A stretch of DNA of 64,000 nucleotides from JBOHTO01 sp050733695 (GTDB lineage Bacteria > Gemmatimonadota > Gemmatimonadetes > Gemmatimonadales > Gemmatimonadaceae). Shown one piece after another: positions 49,351 to 58,978 of this stretch. Location of the stretch: the NCBI GenBank assembly GCA_050733695.1, contig JBOHTO010000056.1, positions 1 through 64,000 on the forward strand, given 5' to 3'. The translations under genes and the position numbers were made by a program. Every line of letters starts with the position of its first letter. The first letter of the stretch is position 1. The notes beneath the pieces are model-generated. The model worked only from the letters and a program-made list of their open reading frames with translations, made no database searches and was not told where the DNA came from.

Positions 49351-50193
49351 CTACGCTGCGGCCGGGACAGCCAGCGCACGGAGGCGGTCGACGCGCTCCT
49401 CGGTGGGCGGGTGCGTCGAGAACAGCCTGCTGAAGCCGCCGCCCCGCGCCGCGAGCGGATTTACCTGCGCTAGTGGCGCCGCCGCCGGAGCAATGTTCAT
49501 CGGGATCCGGTGCGCCGCGGCGTCCAGCTTCTGCAGTGCACCCGCGAGCTCGAGCGGCCGTCCCGAGATCTCCGCGCCCACGGCGTCGGCCTTGAACTCG
49601 CGCTGCCGGCTTATGGCCATCTGCACGAGGCCCGCGGCGATCGGCGCGAGGATCGCCATTGCGAGCATCGCGATCGGGCTGCCGCCCTCGTCGTCGCCGC
49701 CGAACCAGAGGCCGAACCACGCGAGATTGCTGATCGCGCCCGCCACGGTTGCGGTGAAGGTCTGCAGGAGCATGTCGTGATTCCTGATATGCGCGAGTTC
49801 GTGGGCAATCACGCCCTCGAGCTCGGACTGGGTCACGAGATCGAGAATCCCCGCGGTCACGCAGACGACCGCGTGCTCCGGATTGCGCCCCGTTGCGAAC
49901 GCGTTCGGCTGCGCGTGCGGAGCGATGGCGACGGTGGGCATCGGAAGCCCTGCACGCTGGCGCAGCCGGTCGACCATGCGGTACAGCTCGGGCGCCTCTG
50001 CCTCCGTGACCACCCGCGCCTTGTACATCTTCAGGACCATCTTCGACGAGGCGAAGTACATGACGAAGTTCATGACGCCGGCGAACGCGAGCGCCATGAT
50101 CATCCCGCTCTGTCCGCCGAAAGCGAGCCCGATCGCGCCGAACAGTGCCGTGAGCGCGGCGACGAGACCGAATACCTTGACGTTGTTGAACAT
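49351..50193 (-). CDS. htpX: Membrane zinc metalloprotease HtpX
   Basis: A 280-residue M48 protease. Two N-terminal helices (VFGLVAALTALFGAIGLAFG, MIMALAFAGVMNFVMYFA) precede the domain. The zinc motif is VIAHELAHIRNHD, with the third ligand in RQREFKADAVGAEISGRP. A second helix pair and a C-terminal THPPTEERVDRLRAL follow. HtpX degrades misfolded membrane proteins under heat or envelope stress. The ATG at 50193 is preceded by AGGAGG. Confidence 0.93.
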   Translation of the reverse strand: MFNNVKVFGLVAALTALFGAIGLAFGGQSGMIMALAFAGVMNFVMYFASSKMVLKMYKARVVTEAEAPELYRMVDRLRQRAGLPMPTVAIAPHAQPNAFATGRNPEHAVVCVTAGILDLVTQSELEGVIAHELAHIRNHDMLLQTFTATVAGAISNLAWFGLWFGGDDEGGSPIAMLAMAILAPIAAGLVQMAISRQREFKADAVGAEISGRPLELAGALQKLDAAAHRIPMNIAPAAAPLAQVNPLAARGGGFSRLFSTHPPTEERVDRLRALAVPAAA

Positions 50194-50308
50194 GATCAGC
50201 TCCTCCTGGGCTGTCGTGAAATCTATGGCCCGCGCGGGCGAACTCAAAGCGCCGCGAGCACAGGGTTTGCGACCCGACCCGGCGGCGCCTATGTTCGCAC
50301 TGTCCTGC

Positions 50309-50440
50309 CGCAGTCATTAGCGCGCAACCCGGTAGCTGTGGCACGCATTCATTCTCGCGAAAGCCGGTAGCAGCGGCACCCAGTCATTCCCGCCAAACCC
50401 GGTAGCAACGGCACGCAGTTCTTCCCGCGAAAGCGGGAAT
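50309..50440. repeat. 35-bp tandem repeat (3.6 units) containing the REP core
   Basis: Full units start GGTAGC at 50331, 50366 and 50401, with a partial unit ending at 50330. Each reads GGTAGCnnnGGCACnC, then a CATTCTCGC / CATTCCCGC / CTTCCCGC block and GnnAAnCC. Unit 3 runs into a complete TTCCCGC-GAAA-GCGGGAA palindrome (50422-50439). It fills the gap upstream of htpX on one side and precedes the small gene at 50460. Confidence 0.8.
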
Positions 50441-50459
50441 CCATTTTCCGGATGCTCAC

Positions 50460-50774
50460 ATGGCCATCAACCCGCTCGTTCCGCGCCGCCTGCTGATGGG
50501 AGCCGCCAGAGACTACCTCACCAGCGACATCGGTCCGCGCGAGGGCCCGGACGACCAGCCGCCGCGCCTCACACCACGTGCAATCGAGAACTCACGCATG
50601 CCCCGCTCCCGTGACCGGATACTCGCCAACATCGACGACATGTACCGTGAGGCGTTCGAGCGCGCCAAGGCGGCCGGCGACGAAGCCCAGATGGCAACGC
50701 TCGATTTCGCGTACCGCCGCGAGCAACTCTACTTCGAGATCCTCCTCGACATCCGCGACGGTTTCAAGCGCTGA
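50460..50774 (+). CDS. Conserved hypothetical small protein
   Basis: A 104-residue soluble, charged protein: a basic N-terminus (INPLVPRRLLMGAARDYL), a Pro-rich linker and a C-terminal helix pair (RILANIDDMYREAFERAKAA, EAQMATLDFAYRREQLYFEI). The long amphipathic C-terminal half looks like a real fold. No family recognised. It starts just after the repeat array; no ribosome site of note. Confidence 0.6.
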   Translation: MAINPLVPRRLLMGAARDYLTSDIGPREGPDDQPPRLTPRAIENSRMPRSRDRILANIDDMYREAFERAKAAGDEAQMATLDFAYRREQLYFEILLDIRDGFKR

Positions 50775-50846
50775 CTCACCTCCGTTGTTCCCGCGCCGGG
50801 CCGCGGCCGGCGTGAAACCCCATCCAGCCACGGGTCCCGTCATCCC

Positions 50847-52529
50847 ATGCGCCTTTCGATTCTGTTGCCGGCCGCCTGCGCTTTCGCCGCTTCACTGCAG
50901 GCCGATTGCACGAGCTCCGTTCCCGATTCCCGCCCCGAAGCGCCACCAGTGACGCTCGCCGTCGTCAACGCTCGTATCTGGACAGGCGATCCCGCGCGTC
51001 CCTGGGCCGAGGCCGTAGCGGTCAGCGGCGACAGAATCACGAGCCTCGGCTCGAGCGCCGCGATCCGCAAGCTCACCGCGAGCGATACTCGCGTCATCGA
51101 TGCTCGCGGTCAACTGCTCGTCCCCGGCTTCATCGATTCGCACATCCATATTGTCGACGGTGGCTTTCGTCTCGCGTCCGTGCAGCTCCGCGACGCCGCC
51201 ACTCCCGAGGAGTTCACCGGCCGCATCGGGGCGTTCGCACGCACCGTACCGGCCGGCACGTGGATCACCGGCGGCGACTGGGATCACGAGAACTGGGGCG
51301 GCGAGCTGCCGCGCCGCGACTGGATCGACTCCGTGACGCCCGACAATCCCGTGTGGGTCGCCCGTCTCGACGGCCACATGGCGCTCGCGAACAGCGCCGC
51401 CCTCGAGGCGGCGGGCGTCACGATGCCGGCCGCCGACGTGGCGGGTGGCGAGATCGTTCGCGACGCCTCGGGCCGGCCGAGCGGCGTCTTCAAGGACAAC
51501 GCGATGTCGCTCGTCGGGCGCGCCGAGCCGGCAGTTTCAGCGGTGATGGAGGACCGCGCGCTCGATGCTGCCATGCGCTACGTCGCGGAGCAGGGCGTGA
51601 CTTCGGTGCACAACATGGGCTCGTGGAACGATCTCGCCGTGTTCCGCCGAGCACATGACGATGGGCGGCTGATCACGCGAATCTACTCGGCCGTTCCGCT
51701 CGCCACGTGGGAGCGGGTGCGCGACAGCGTTGCCGCCAGGGGCCGCGGCGATGATTGGCTCCGGATCGGCGGGCTCAAGGCGTTCGTCGACGGATCGCTC
51801 GGCTCACACACGGCGGCGTTCCACGAGCCGTTCACCGATGCACCGGATGACTCGGGACTGCTCGTTACCGAGCCGGAGGATCTGTATCGGTGGACATCGG
51901 GCGCCGACGCCGCAGGACTGCACGTGCTGGTGCACGCGATCGGCGATCGTGCGATCGGTTTGCAGCTCGACATCTTCGACCGCGTGGCGCGCGAGAACGG
52001 CGAGCGCGACCGCCGCTTCCGCATCGAGCACGCGCAGCACATCGCCCCGCCGGACATCGCGCGCTTCGCCGAGCTGGACGTCATCGCCAGCATGCAGCCG
52101 TATCATGCGATCGACGACGGACGCTGGGCGGAGCGAGTGATCGGGCCGGAGCGGATCGCGACCACGTATGCCTTCCGCTCGCTGCTGGACGCGGGCGCGC
52201 GCGTCGCGTTCGGGAGCGACTGGTTCGTCGCGCCTCCCACACCGCTCGAGGGGATCTACGCGGCCGTAACCCGGCGTACACTCGACGGCGAGAATCCGGA
52301 CGGTTGGGTGCCGGAGCAGAAGATCACGGTCGAGGAGGCATTGCGGGGTTACACGATCGACGCCGCCCATGCATCGTTCGAAGAAGGGCAGAAGGGGTCG
52401 ATCGAGCGCGGCAAGCTGGCCGATTTCGTGCTGATCGATCGGGACATCACCCGGATTCCGGCGCCGGAGATCCGGGACGCGCGCGTTGTCCTCACGGTTG
52501 TGGGGGGACGCGTGATACACGAGCGATAG
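50847..52529 (+). CDS. Secreted YtcJ-like amidohydrolase
   Basis: A 560-residue metal-dependent hydrolase of the amidohydrolase superfamily (YtcJ-like). A signal peptide (MRLSILLPAACAFAASLQAD) precedes the barrel. Metal-site motifs: GFIDSHIHIVDGG, VHAIGDRAIG, RIEHAQHI and FGSDWF. The C-terminal beta-sandwich carries GSIERGKLADFVLIDRD. These enzymes hydrolyse C-N bonds in cyclic or acylated amines; the substrate is not evident. A lipoprotein gene follows after 9 bp. Confidence 0.9.
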   Translation: MRLSILLPAACAFAASLQADCTSSVPDSRPEAPPVTLAVVNARIWTGDPARPWAEAVAVSGDRITSLGSSAAIRKLTASDTRVIDARGQLLVPGFIDSHIHIVDGGFRLASVQLRDAATPEEFTGRIGAFARTVPAGTWITGGDWDHENWGGELPRRDWIDSVTPDNPVWVARLDGHMALANSAALEAAGVTMPAADVAGGEIVRDASGRPSGVFKDNAMSLVGRAEPAVSAVMEDRALDAAMRYVAEQGVTSVHNMGSWNDLAVFRRAHDDGRLITRIYSAVPLATWERVRDSVAARGRGDDWLRIGGLKAFVDGSLGSHTAAFHEPFTDAPDDSGLLVTEPEDLYRWTSGADAAGLHVLVHAIGDRAIGLQLDIFDRVARENGERDRRFRIEHAQHIAPPDIARFAELDVIASMQPYHAIDDGRWAERVIGPERIATTYAFRSLLDAGARVAFGSDWFVAPPTPLEGIYAAVTRRTLDGENPDGWVPEQKITVEEALRGYTIDAAHASFEEGQKGSIERGKLADFVLIDRDITRIPAPEIRDARVVLTVVGGRVIHER

Positions 52530-52538
52530 GAGGGGCGA

Positions 52539-52943
52539 ATGGCGAGAACGAGTGTCAGGGAGACGGTACGGCTGTTCGCGGCGATGGCCGCGCTGGCAGT
52601 GGGAGGCTGCTCGGTGTTGCAGGAACCCGATCCGCCGATAACGAAGACGGAGCTCGACCGCATGAAGTCGGAGGCGCGCGCGCTCGCGAACCCGTCCGGC
52701 TGTGAGAGCTCGGGCCAGTGCGCGAGCGCACCGATGGGGGCGAAGCCGTGCGGTGGGCCATGGGAGTACGTCGTCTACTGCCCGCTCACGACCGACACCG
52801 CGGCGCTGTTCCGCGCACTCGAAGCCGTCGAGAAAGCCGAACGCGAGTACAATGAAACGAGCGGCGTTGTTTCCGATTGCATGTTCGTCACGCCTCCCGA
52901 TATCGAGATCGTCGGCGGCAACTGCCGCGCCGTCGCACCGTAG
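52539..52943 (+). CDS. Cysteine-rich lipoprotein
   Basis: A 134-residue protein with a lipobox (LAVGGC, Cys24). The mature part has six further cysteines (SGCESSGQC, AKPCGG, VYCPLT, VSDCMF, GNCRAV), which would form disulfides in the periplasm. The central LANPSGCESSGQCASAPMG looks like a conserved motif. AGGAGG precedes the ATG. It may be co-transcribed with the amidohydrolase. No family recognised. Confidence 0.75.
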   Translation: MARTSVRETVRLFAAMAALAVGGCSVLQEPDPPITKTELDRMKSEARALANPSGCESSGQCASAPMGAKPCGGPWEYVVYCPLTTDTAALFRALEAVEKAEREYNETSGVVSDCMFVTPPDIEIVGGNCRAVAP

Positions 52944-53071
52944 CGAGCGGTCAGATCGCGGCCGCGCCTGATCCGCGGATAGCAGGCGCGGCTGTCATGC
53001 GGTAGGTTGTCCGGGCCGCGGGGCGGGGAGCGCTCGTCCGTTGCGGCCACAACCCGCACCCGAATTCCGCC

Positions 53072-55732
53072 GTGAAGCGTCTCCTCGCCACCATCGCGCC
53101 CCTCTCCGCGGCGCTGCTCATCGCGCACGCCTCGCCCGCCCGTGCCCAGCACAGCTACAGCACCGGCGGTTCCTACGACCCCCGTGTTCCGCCGCCGAGC
53201 GCGGTGCTCGGCTACGAGATCGGCGAGCGCTTCACTCCGCACCACATGCTCGTGCGCTACCTGGAGGCGCTCGCGGCAAGCAGCGATCGCGTGCGGCTGG
53301 ACACTGTCGCGCACTCGTTCGAGGGGCGCGAGGTGATGCTCGCCATCGTAACGAGCGAGGCAAATCAGGCGCGGATCAATGAGATTCGCGACAATGCCGC
53401 ACTGGTCGCGGACCCGCGATCGTTCTCTGCGTCCGGGCGCTCCGCGGCTGCAGATCGCCTCCCCGTCATCGTCTGGCTCGGCTTCACCGTACACGGTCCC
53501 GAAGCTTCGGGCGTGGAAGCCGCGCTCGCAATGTTGTACCAGCTCGCCGCGGGGCAGGACGCCGACACCCGGACCATACTCGACAGCGCGGTCGTGCTCA
53601 TCGACCCGGTGCAGAATCCGGACGGCCACGAGCGCCACGTCCAGGACGTGATGCGCAGGCGCAGCGCGCTCGGCGTGCCCGTGCATCCGGACGCGATGAT
53701 CCACGGAGGAACGTGGCCGGGGCCGCGCACCAGCCACTACTACTTTGATCTGAACAGAGACTGGTTCACGCAGTCGCATCCGGAAACACGCGGACGGGTG
53801 CAGACGATGCTCACCTGGTGGCCACACGTCGCGGTGGACCTGCACGAGATGGGCAGCAATGCGACGTACTTCTTTCCACCCCCCATGGCGCCGGTCAACC
53901 GCCTGATCGGAGAGAACACGTTCGAGTGGTGGGATATATTCGCCACGGCGATAATCGACGCGTTCGATGCGCATGGCTGGTCCTTCTTCCGGCGCGAGGG
54001 CTACGACGAGTTCTACCCGGGCTACGGATCGTCGTGGCCGATCTACAGCGGTGCGGCGGGGATGACCTACGAGCAGGCGTCGAGCCGCGGCGGCGCCATC
54101 CGGCGCGAGGATGGAACCATACTCACGCTGCGCGAAGCGGCGCATCATCACTACGAGGCGGCGTGGGCGACCGCGCTCGCCGCGGCGCGTCGGGCGAGTG
54201 AACGCGTGAGCGACTACGCCGCGTTTCGTGCAAGCGCGGGCGAGGCGCCCGGGCGAGGGGCGCCGCGGAGCGTCATCATCGCCCGCGATGGGCAGGGACG
54301 CGCCGATTCGCTGGCCTCGCTGCTCATCGAGAATGGCATAGAGGTGAAGCCCCTCGCGCCCGGCGCGCGCCTTCGTGACGTGATCGTGTACGGCGAAACG
54401 AAGCGCGGCGATGTCTCTCTCGCGGGCGGTGGCTGGCTCGTGGGCCTCGTGCAGCCGCAGGGAGAGCTGGCCCGCGCGCTGCTCGAGCCGGACGCGCCGC
54501 TTGATTCCGCATTCGTGCGCGAGGAGCTCGCCCGACGGCGTGCCGGCATGTCGGAGAGATTCTACGACCTCACCGCGTGGTCGCTGCCGTACCTGTTCCG
54601 CGTGCGTGCGTGGTGGACCGCGGACGAGGTGGGCGGAGTCGGTGACCCGCTCACCTTTGCGGATTCGACGTGGCATGGCCGGCTCGGCGAGGGGTCGCCG
54701 GTGGTGGCCGCTCCTGTGAGGGCACGTTACGGCTACGCATTCGCGCCCGGCAGCGAAGCAGCGCTCCGCACGCTCGCGCGTCTGTTGCAGGACAGCGTCC
54801 GCGTGTGGTACGCACCACGCTCGTTCCGCTCGGGCGCCGACAGCTTTCCAAACGGGGCATTCGTTGTACGTGTTGCCGCGAACGACAGTACCCTTCACGA
54901 ACGAGTTCGACAACTCGCCGCCGAGTCCGGGCTGCGCGTCGCGTCGCTCGGATCCGCGGGCGTGGATGCCGGGACTGATCTGGGGAGCAACAGCGTCTTC
55001 CCGGTGCGCGCGCCGAGGATCGCACTGCTCGGCGGCGAACCGGTGTCCGGGAGCTCCTTCGGCTACGCCTGGTACGCCTTCGACCAGCGACTGAGCTACC
55101 CCGTGACCGCAATCGACGCCGGCGCTGTTCGCGGCGGAACGCTGAGCGACTTCGATGTACTCGTTGTCCCGTCGGTATCGGCTTCCGCGCTCTCGCGAGT
55201 GCTCGGCGATGGCGGGAAGGAGAACATCACGGCGTGGGTTCGCGGCGGCGGCACGCTCATCACGCTCGACGCGGCGACATCGTGGCTCGCGTCCGAAGAG
55301 CTGGACCTTTCCCGGCTGCGAGTGCGCGGGGCGCCGGAGCCATCCGACAGCGCGCCCGGAGCGCCACTGCCGGCGGCTGTCCCCGGTGCGATCGTGCGCG
55401 TGGTCGCCGATACCCTCTCTCCGCTGCTCGCCGGGGTGAACAGTGCCGGGTTTCCGGCGCTGGTGTTCTCCGGCCGAATCTATGACGCGCCGAACGACGT
55501 GCGGCCCGGGGAGGTCGTGGTGAGGTACGCACCGGAGGAAGCCCGACTCCGGCTCGCGGGATATCTGTGGCCCGAGGTGCCCGGGCGCCTCGCGGGAACG
55601 ACGTATCTGTGGAGCGAGGAGGTTGGGAACGGGCGTGTGATCGGATTTGCCGCCGATCCGAACTTCAGGGACATGTGGCGGGGATTGCTGCCCCTGTTCG
55701 CGAACAGCGTGTTTCTGGGAGGGAGTTACTGA
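53072..55732 (+). CDS. Secreted M14-family zinc carboxypeptidase
   Basis: An 886-residue protein with a signal peptide (KRLLATIAPLSAALLIAHAS). The M14 domain spans about 45-390: FTVHGPEASG gives the H-x-x-E zinc pair, VDLHEMGSN the third ligand, and a catalytic-glutamate candidate is in MTYEQASSRGG. The C-terminal half (about 400-886) has a beta-sandwich and a GATase-like domain (DVLVVPSVSASA, WVRGGGTLITLDAA) seen in large Gemmatimonadota/Bacteroidota-type M14 proteins. The start is GTG 53072. It likely trims peptides in the periplasm. Confidence 0.88.
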   Translation: MKRLLATIAPLSAALLIAHASPARAQHSYSTGGSYDPRVPPPSAVLGYEIGERFTPHHMLVRYLEALAASSDRVRLDTVAHSFEGREVMLAIVTSEANQARINEIRDNAALVADPRSFSASGRSAAADRLPVIVWLGFTVHGPEASGVEAALAMLYQLAAGQDADTRTILDSAVVLIDPVQNPDGHERHVQDVMRRRSALGVPVHPDAMIHGGTWPGPRTSHYYFDLNRDWFTQSHPETRGRVQTMLTWWPHVAVDLHEMGSNATYFFPPPMAPVNRLIGENTFEWWDIFATAIIDAFDAHGWSFFRREGYDEFYPGYGSSWPIYSGAAGMTYEQASSRGGAIRREDGTILTLREAAHHHYEAAWATALAAARRASERVSDYAAFRASAGEAPGRGAPRSVIIARDGQGRADSLASLLIENGIEVKPLAPGARLRDVIVYGETKRGDVSLAGGGWLVGLVQPQGELARALLEPDAPLDSAFVREELARRRAGMSERFYDLTAWSLPYLFRVRAWWTADEVGGVGDPLTFADSTWHGRLGEGSPVVAAPVRARYGYAFAPGSEAALRTLARLLQDSVRVWYAPRSFRSGADSFPNGAFVVRVAANDSTLHERVRQLAAESGLRVASLGSAGVDAGTDLGSNSVFPVRAPRIALLGGEPVSGSSFGYAWYAFDQRLSYPVTAIDAGAVRGGTLSDFDVLVVPSVSASALSRVLGDGGKENITAWVRGGGTLITLDAATSWLASEELDLSRLRVRGAPEPSDSAPGAPLPAAVPGAIVRVVADTLSPLLAGVNSAGFPALVFSGRIYDAPNDVRPGEVVVRYAPEEARLRLAGYLWPEVPGRLAGTTYLWSEEVGNGRVIGFAADPNFRDMWRGLLPLFANSVFLGGSY

Positions 55733-55746
55733 GCGGTCCCACCCGC

Positions 55747-55775
55747 TTGCGCGCCACGCCTGAGTTTCCTATTAT
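55747..55775 (+). promoter_or_regulatory. Candidate promoter of the RND operon
   Basis: TTGCGC (55747-55752), a 17-bp spacer and TATTAT (55770-55775) predict a start near 55782 and a 74-nt leader before the ATG at 55856. It lies directly after the M14 stop, so the efflux operon can be expressed independently. Confidence 0.5.
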
Positions 55776-55855
55776 GTTCGGCCTCTCTTTGGGCAGGCGC
55801 TCTCCCCCCGAGTGCCGCCCGCGGAACCCCGGGCCAGGGAGACAGGAACACCCCG

Positions 55856-58800
55856 ATGCAGCTCGCCGAAACGTTCATCCGCCGGCCCGTGCTGTCCGGC
55901 ATGATAAGCCTGGGCCTCGTGCTCGTTGGTGCGATCGGATACACGCGCCTGCCGGTGCGGGAATTCCCCGACGCCGACCCGCCCGTGGTCTCGGTCACCG
56001 TCATCCTGCCCGGCGCCAGCCCGCAGGTGGTCGAGTCCGCCGTCACCGACGTGCTCGAGGAGGAACTCTCGAGCGTCGAAGGAATCCGCGCCATGACGAG
56101 CGCGAGCCAGGAGCAGATCAGCACCATCACGCTCGAGTTCACGCTCGACCGACCCGTGGAAGCCGCCGCGCAGGACGTGCGTGATCGCGTCTCGCGCGTG
56201 CGCGGTCTCCTGCCCGAGGACATCGAGGAGCCGGTTGTCGCGAAGCAGGAGGCGGACGCTTTCCCGATCATGTTCCTGGCGCTCACCTCCGGCAGCCATG
56301 GCCTCATGGAGCTGTCGGACATTGCGGACCGGCAGATCAAGCCGCCGTTGCAGACGATCCCCGGAGTCTCGGGCGCGCCGATCTACGGAGAGCGGCGCTT
56401 CTCGATGCGCATCTGGCTCTCCCCGCGCGAGCTCGCCGCGCGCGGCCTCACGGCGCAGGACGTCGAGAGCGCGATCCGGACGCGCAGCGTGGAGATCCCG
56501 GCCGGACGCATCGAATCCGATCGCAGGGAGTTCTCGGTTCGTTACCTCGGCGAGATGAAGACGGCCGCCGAGTTCGCCAGCATAACGGTTGCGAGCGAGC
56601 CGGGACAGCTCGTGAGGCTCGGTGATGTCGCGCGCGTCGAACCGGGCCCCGAGGACGAGCGATCGGTGACGCGCTATTCGCAGACCGACGCGATCTTCAT
56701 CGGAGTGGTTCGCCAGTCGAAGGCGAACGTAATCGAGGTGGCCGAGGCGGTGCACGCAGAACTTCCGGCGATCCGCTCGGCGCTGCCACCAGGGGTGACG
56801 CTCAACATGGCCTTCGATGGCTCGGTGTTCGTCCAGCGCTCCATCCAGGAGGCTGAGGAGACGCTGCTCATCACGGCCGTGCTCGTCATTCTTATCATCT
56901 TCCTCTTCCTGCGGACGCTGCGCGCCACGATCATCCCCGCCATCGCGATCCCGGTGTCGATCATCGGCACGTTCGCGATCCTTGCCGCGCTGGGCTACTC
57001 CATCAACACCTTCACGCTGCTCGGTCTCATACTCGCGATCGGCATCGTGGTCGACGACGCAATCATTGTCCTGGAGAATGCGTACCGTCATCAGGAGGAA
57101 CTGCACAAGGATCCCGAGGCGGCAGCGATCGATGGCACGCGCGAAATCACGACCGCGGTGATCGCGACCACCATTGCGCTTCTCGCTGTCTTCTCTCCGC
57201 TGCTCTTCCTCACGGGCGCGACCGGGCGACTGTTCAACGACTTCGGCGTGGCGGTCGGCGGGGCCGTGCTCATTTCCGGCATTGTTGCACTCACGCTAAC
57301 ACCCATGCTCTCGGCGAAGATTCTGCGCGTCCCGGTGCGGGAGTCGAGGTTCTTTCATGTGACCGGCCGCGCACTGGACGGCATGACAGCCCGTTACGAG
57401 CGAGGACTCGAGCGTGCTCTGCGGCGTCCGTTGCTGGTGATCGCGGGCGGTGGAGTGCTCAGCGCTGCGGCGGTGCTGCTCTTCCTCGCGCTGGAGCGCG
57501 AGTTCGTTCCGGCGGATGACCGCGGGTTCTTTTTCACGTTCGTCGTGGCGCCCGAGGGAGCCACTGTCGCCTACACGGACCAGTACCTGCGCCGGCTCGA
57601 GGCGATCACCGAGCGCACCGATGGCGTGCGCTCCAGTTTCGCCGTCATCGGGTTTGGCGGGCCACCCAGCTCCGGATTCCTCGGGACGATACTGGACGAC
57701 TGGGACGAGCGCGAGCGATCGGCGCAGGACATAATCGGCGAGGTGCAGCCTCAGTTCTTTTTCGGCGTACCCGGCGTATTTGCGTTCGCGATCAATCCGC
57801 CGGCGTTCGGCGGGTTCACCCCTCCCGTCCAGTTCGTGGTGCAGAATCGCGACTTCGAGGCGCTGGTGCAGGGGATGGATTCGCTCGTGGCGCGTGCCAG
57901 CACGATTCCCGGCCTCATGAATGTTGACACCGATCTTCGCGTGACACGCCCCGAACTGGTCGTCACGCTCGATCGCGATCGAGCGGAAGACCTCGGCGTT
58001 CCCGCCCGCGACGTCGCCACCACGTTGCAGACTCTGCTCGGAGGGCGCGACATCGCGCGTTTCACGTCGGAGAACGAGCTGTACGACGTGATCCTGCGAC
58101 TGGACCCGGAGGAACGGGCGACCCCGTCCGACATCAGCGGACTGCATGTGCGCGGCCGCGATGGCGCGCTCGTCCCGCTCGACGCCGTGACCAGTGTGGA
58201 CGAACGCATCGGACCGCGACAGCTCAACCACTTCGACCGCGTGCGTGCGTTCACGCTCTCGGCCAGCATGGCGCCGGGCTTCACCCTGGGTCAGGCGCTC
58301 GACTCGCTGAATGCCGCCGCGGCCGCTGTTCTGCCGGCGGGAAGCACCGTGGAACTGGCCGGTGAATCGCGCGAGTTCCAGGAGAGCGGCAGTGCGCTCT
58401 ACTTCGCCTTCGTGCTCGCGCTCGTGTTCGTGTTCATGGTGCTCGCCGCTCAGTATGAATCGCTGCTGCACCCGTTCACGGTGCTTCTCGCCGTGCCACT
58501 GGCTGTGACCGGCGCCCTCGCAGCGCTGTGGATAGCCGGCTCGACTCTCAACGTGTACAGCCAGATCGGGATGATCCTGCTGATCGGGCTCGTGTGCAAG
58601 AACTCCATCCTTCTCGTCACATATGCGAACGACCTGCGAGAACGCGGGCGCGATGCCGTGTCTGCCATGCGCGAGGCCGGGCGCATTCGACTCCGGCCGA
58701 TCCTCATGACCTCGGTTGCTGCCATCTTCGGCGCGCTGCCCATAGCGCTCGGCCTGGGCGCCGGAGCCGGCAGCAGACGGCCGCTCGGCTACTCGATCAT

Positions 58801-58978
58801 CGGCGGGCTCATCGTCTCGACTCTGCTCACACTCTTCCTGGTTCCGGCCGTGTTCGTCGTCTTCGAACGCATGCGCGGACGCCGGGCGCAGGCACCGGCC
58901 GGCGGCCGACATGTCGCGGGTGAGTACAAGCCGCCAGCGAATCCGGCGCACGTGACCACGTCCATGGAGGCGCCGTGA
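55856..58978 (+). CDS. RND efflux pump inner-membrane transporter (HAE1 type)
   Basis: A 1040-residue AcrB-like exporter with the usual 12 helices and two large periplasmic loops. The start is MQLAETFIRRPVLSGMISLG. TM4 has GIVVDDAIIVLENAYRH, whose two aspartates carry protons. TM10 has GLVCKNSILLVTY with the relay lysine. All proton-relay residues are present, so it is a drug/solute-proton antiporter rather than a heavy-metal pump. It is first of three genes joined by 4-nt GTGA overlaps with TolC and adaptor genes. Confidence 0.95.
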   Translation: MQLAETFIRRPVLSGMISLGLVLVGAIGYTRLPVREFPDADPPVVSVTVILPGASPQVVESAVTDVLEEELSSVEGIRAMTSASQEQISTITLEFTLDRPVEAAAQDVRDRVSRVRGLLPEDIEEPVVAKQEADAFPIMFLALTSGSHGLMELSDIADRQIKPPLQTIPGVSGAPIYGERRFSMRIWLSPRELAARGLTAQDVESAIRTRSVEIPAGRIESDRREFSVRYLGEMKTAAEFASITVASEPGQLVRLGDVARVEPGPEDERSVTRYSQTDAIFIGVVRQSKANVIEVAEAVHAELPAIRSALPPGVTLNMAFDGSVFVQRSIQEAEETLLITAVLVILIIFLFLRTLRATIIPAIAIPVSIIGTFAILAALGYSINTFTLLGLILAIGIVVDDAIIVLENAYRHQEELHKDPEAAAIDGTREITTAVIATTIALLAVFSPLLFLTGATGRLFNDFGVAVGGAVLISGIVALTLTPMLSAKILRVPVRESRFFHVTGRALDGMTARYERGLERALRRPLLVIAGGGVLSAAAVLLFLALEREFVPADDRGFFFTFVVAPEGATVAYTDQYLRRLEAITERTDGVRSSFAVIGFGGPPSSGFLGTILDDWDERERSAQDIIGEVQPQFFFGVPGVFAFAINPPAFGGFTPPVQFVVQNRDFEALVQGMDSLVARASTIPGLMNVDTDLRVTRPELVVTLDRDRAEDLGVPARDVATTLQTLLGGRDIARFTSENELYDVILRLDPEERATPSDISGLHVRGRDGALVPLDAVTSVDERIGPRQLNHFDRVRAFTLSASMAPGFTLGQALDSLNAAAAAVLPAGSTVELAGESREFQESGSALYFAFVLALVFVFMVLAAQYESLLHPFTVLLAVPLAVTGALAALWIAGSTLNVYSQIGMILLIGLVCKNSILLVTYANDLRERGRDAVSAMREAGRIRLRPILMTSVAAIFGALPIALGLGAGAGSRRPLGYSIIGGLIVSTLLTLFLVPAVFVVFERMRGRRAQAPAGGRHVAGEYKPPANPAHVTTSMEAP

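Noticed and set aside
50309..50440. CRISPR array (35-bp repeats)
   Set aside because: The entire 35-bp period is repeated; there are no unique spacers and no cas genes in the window.
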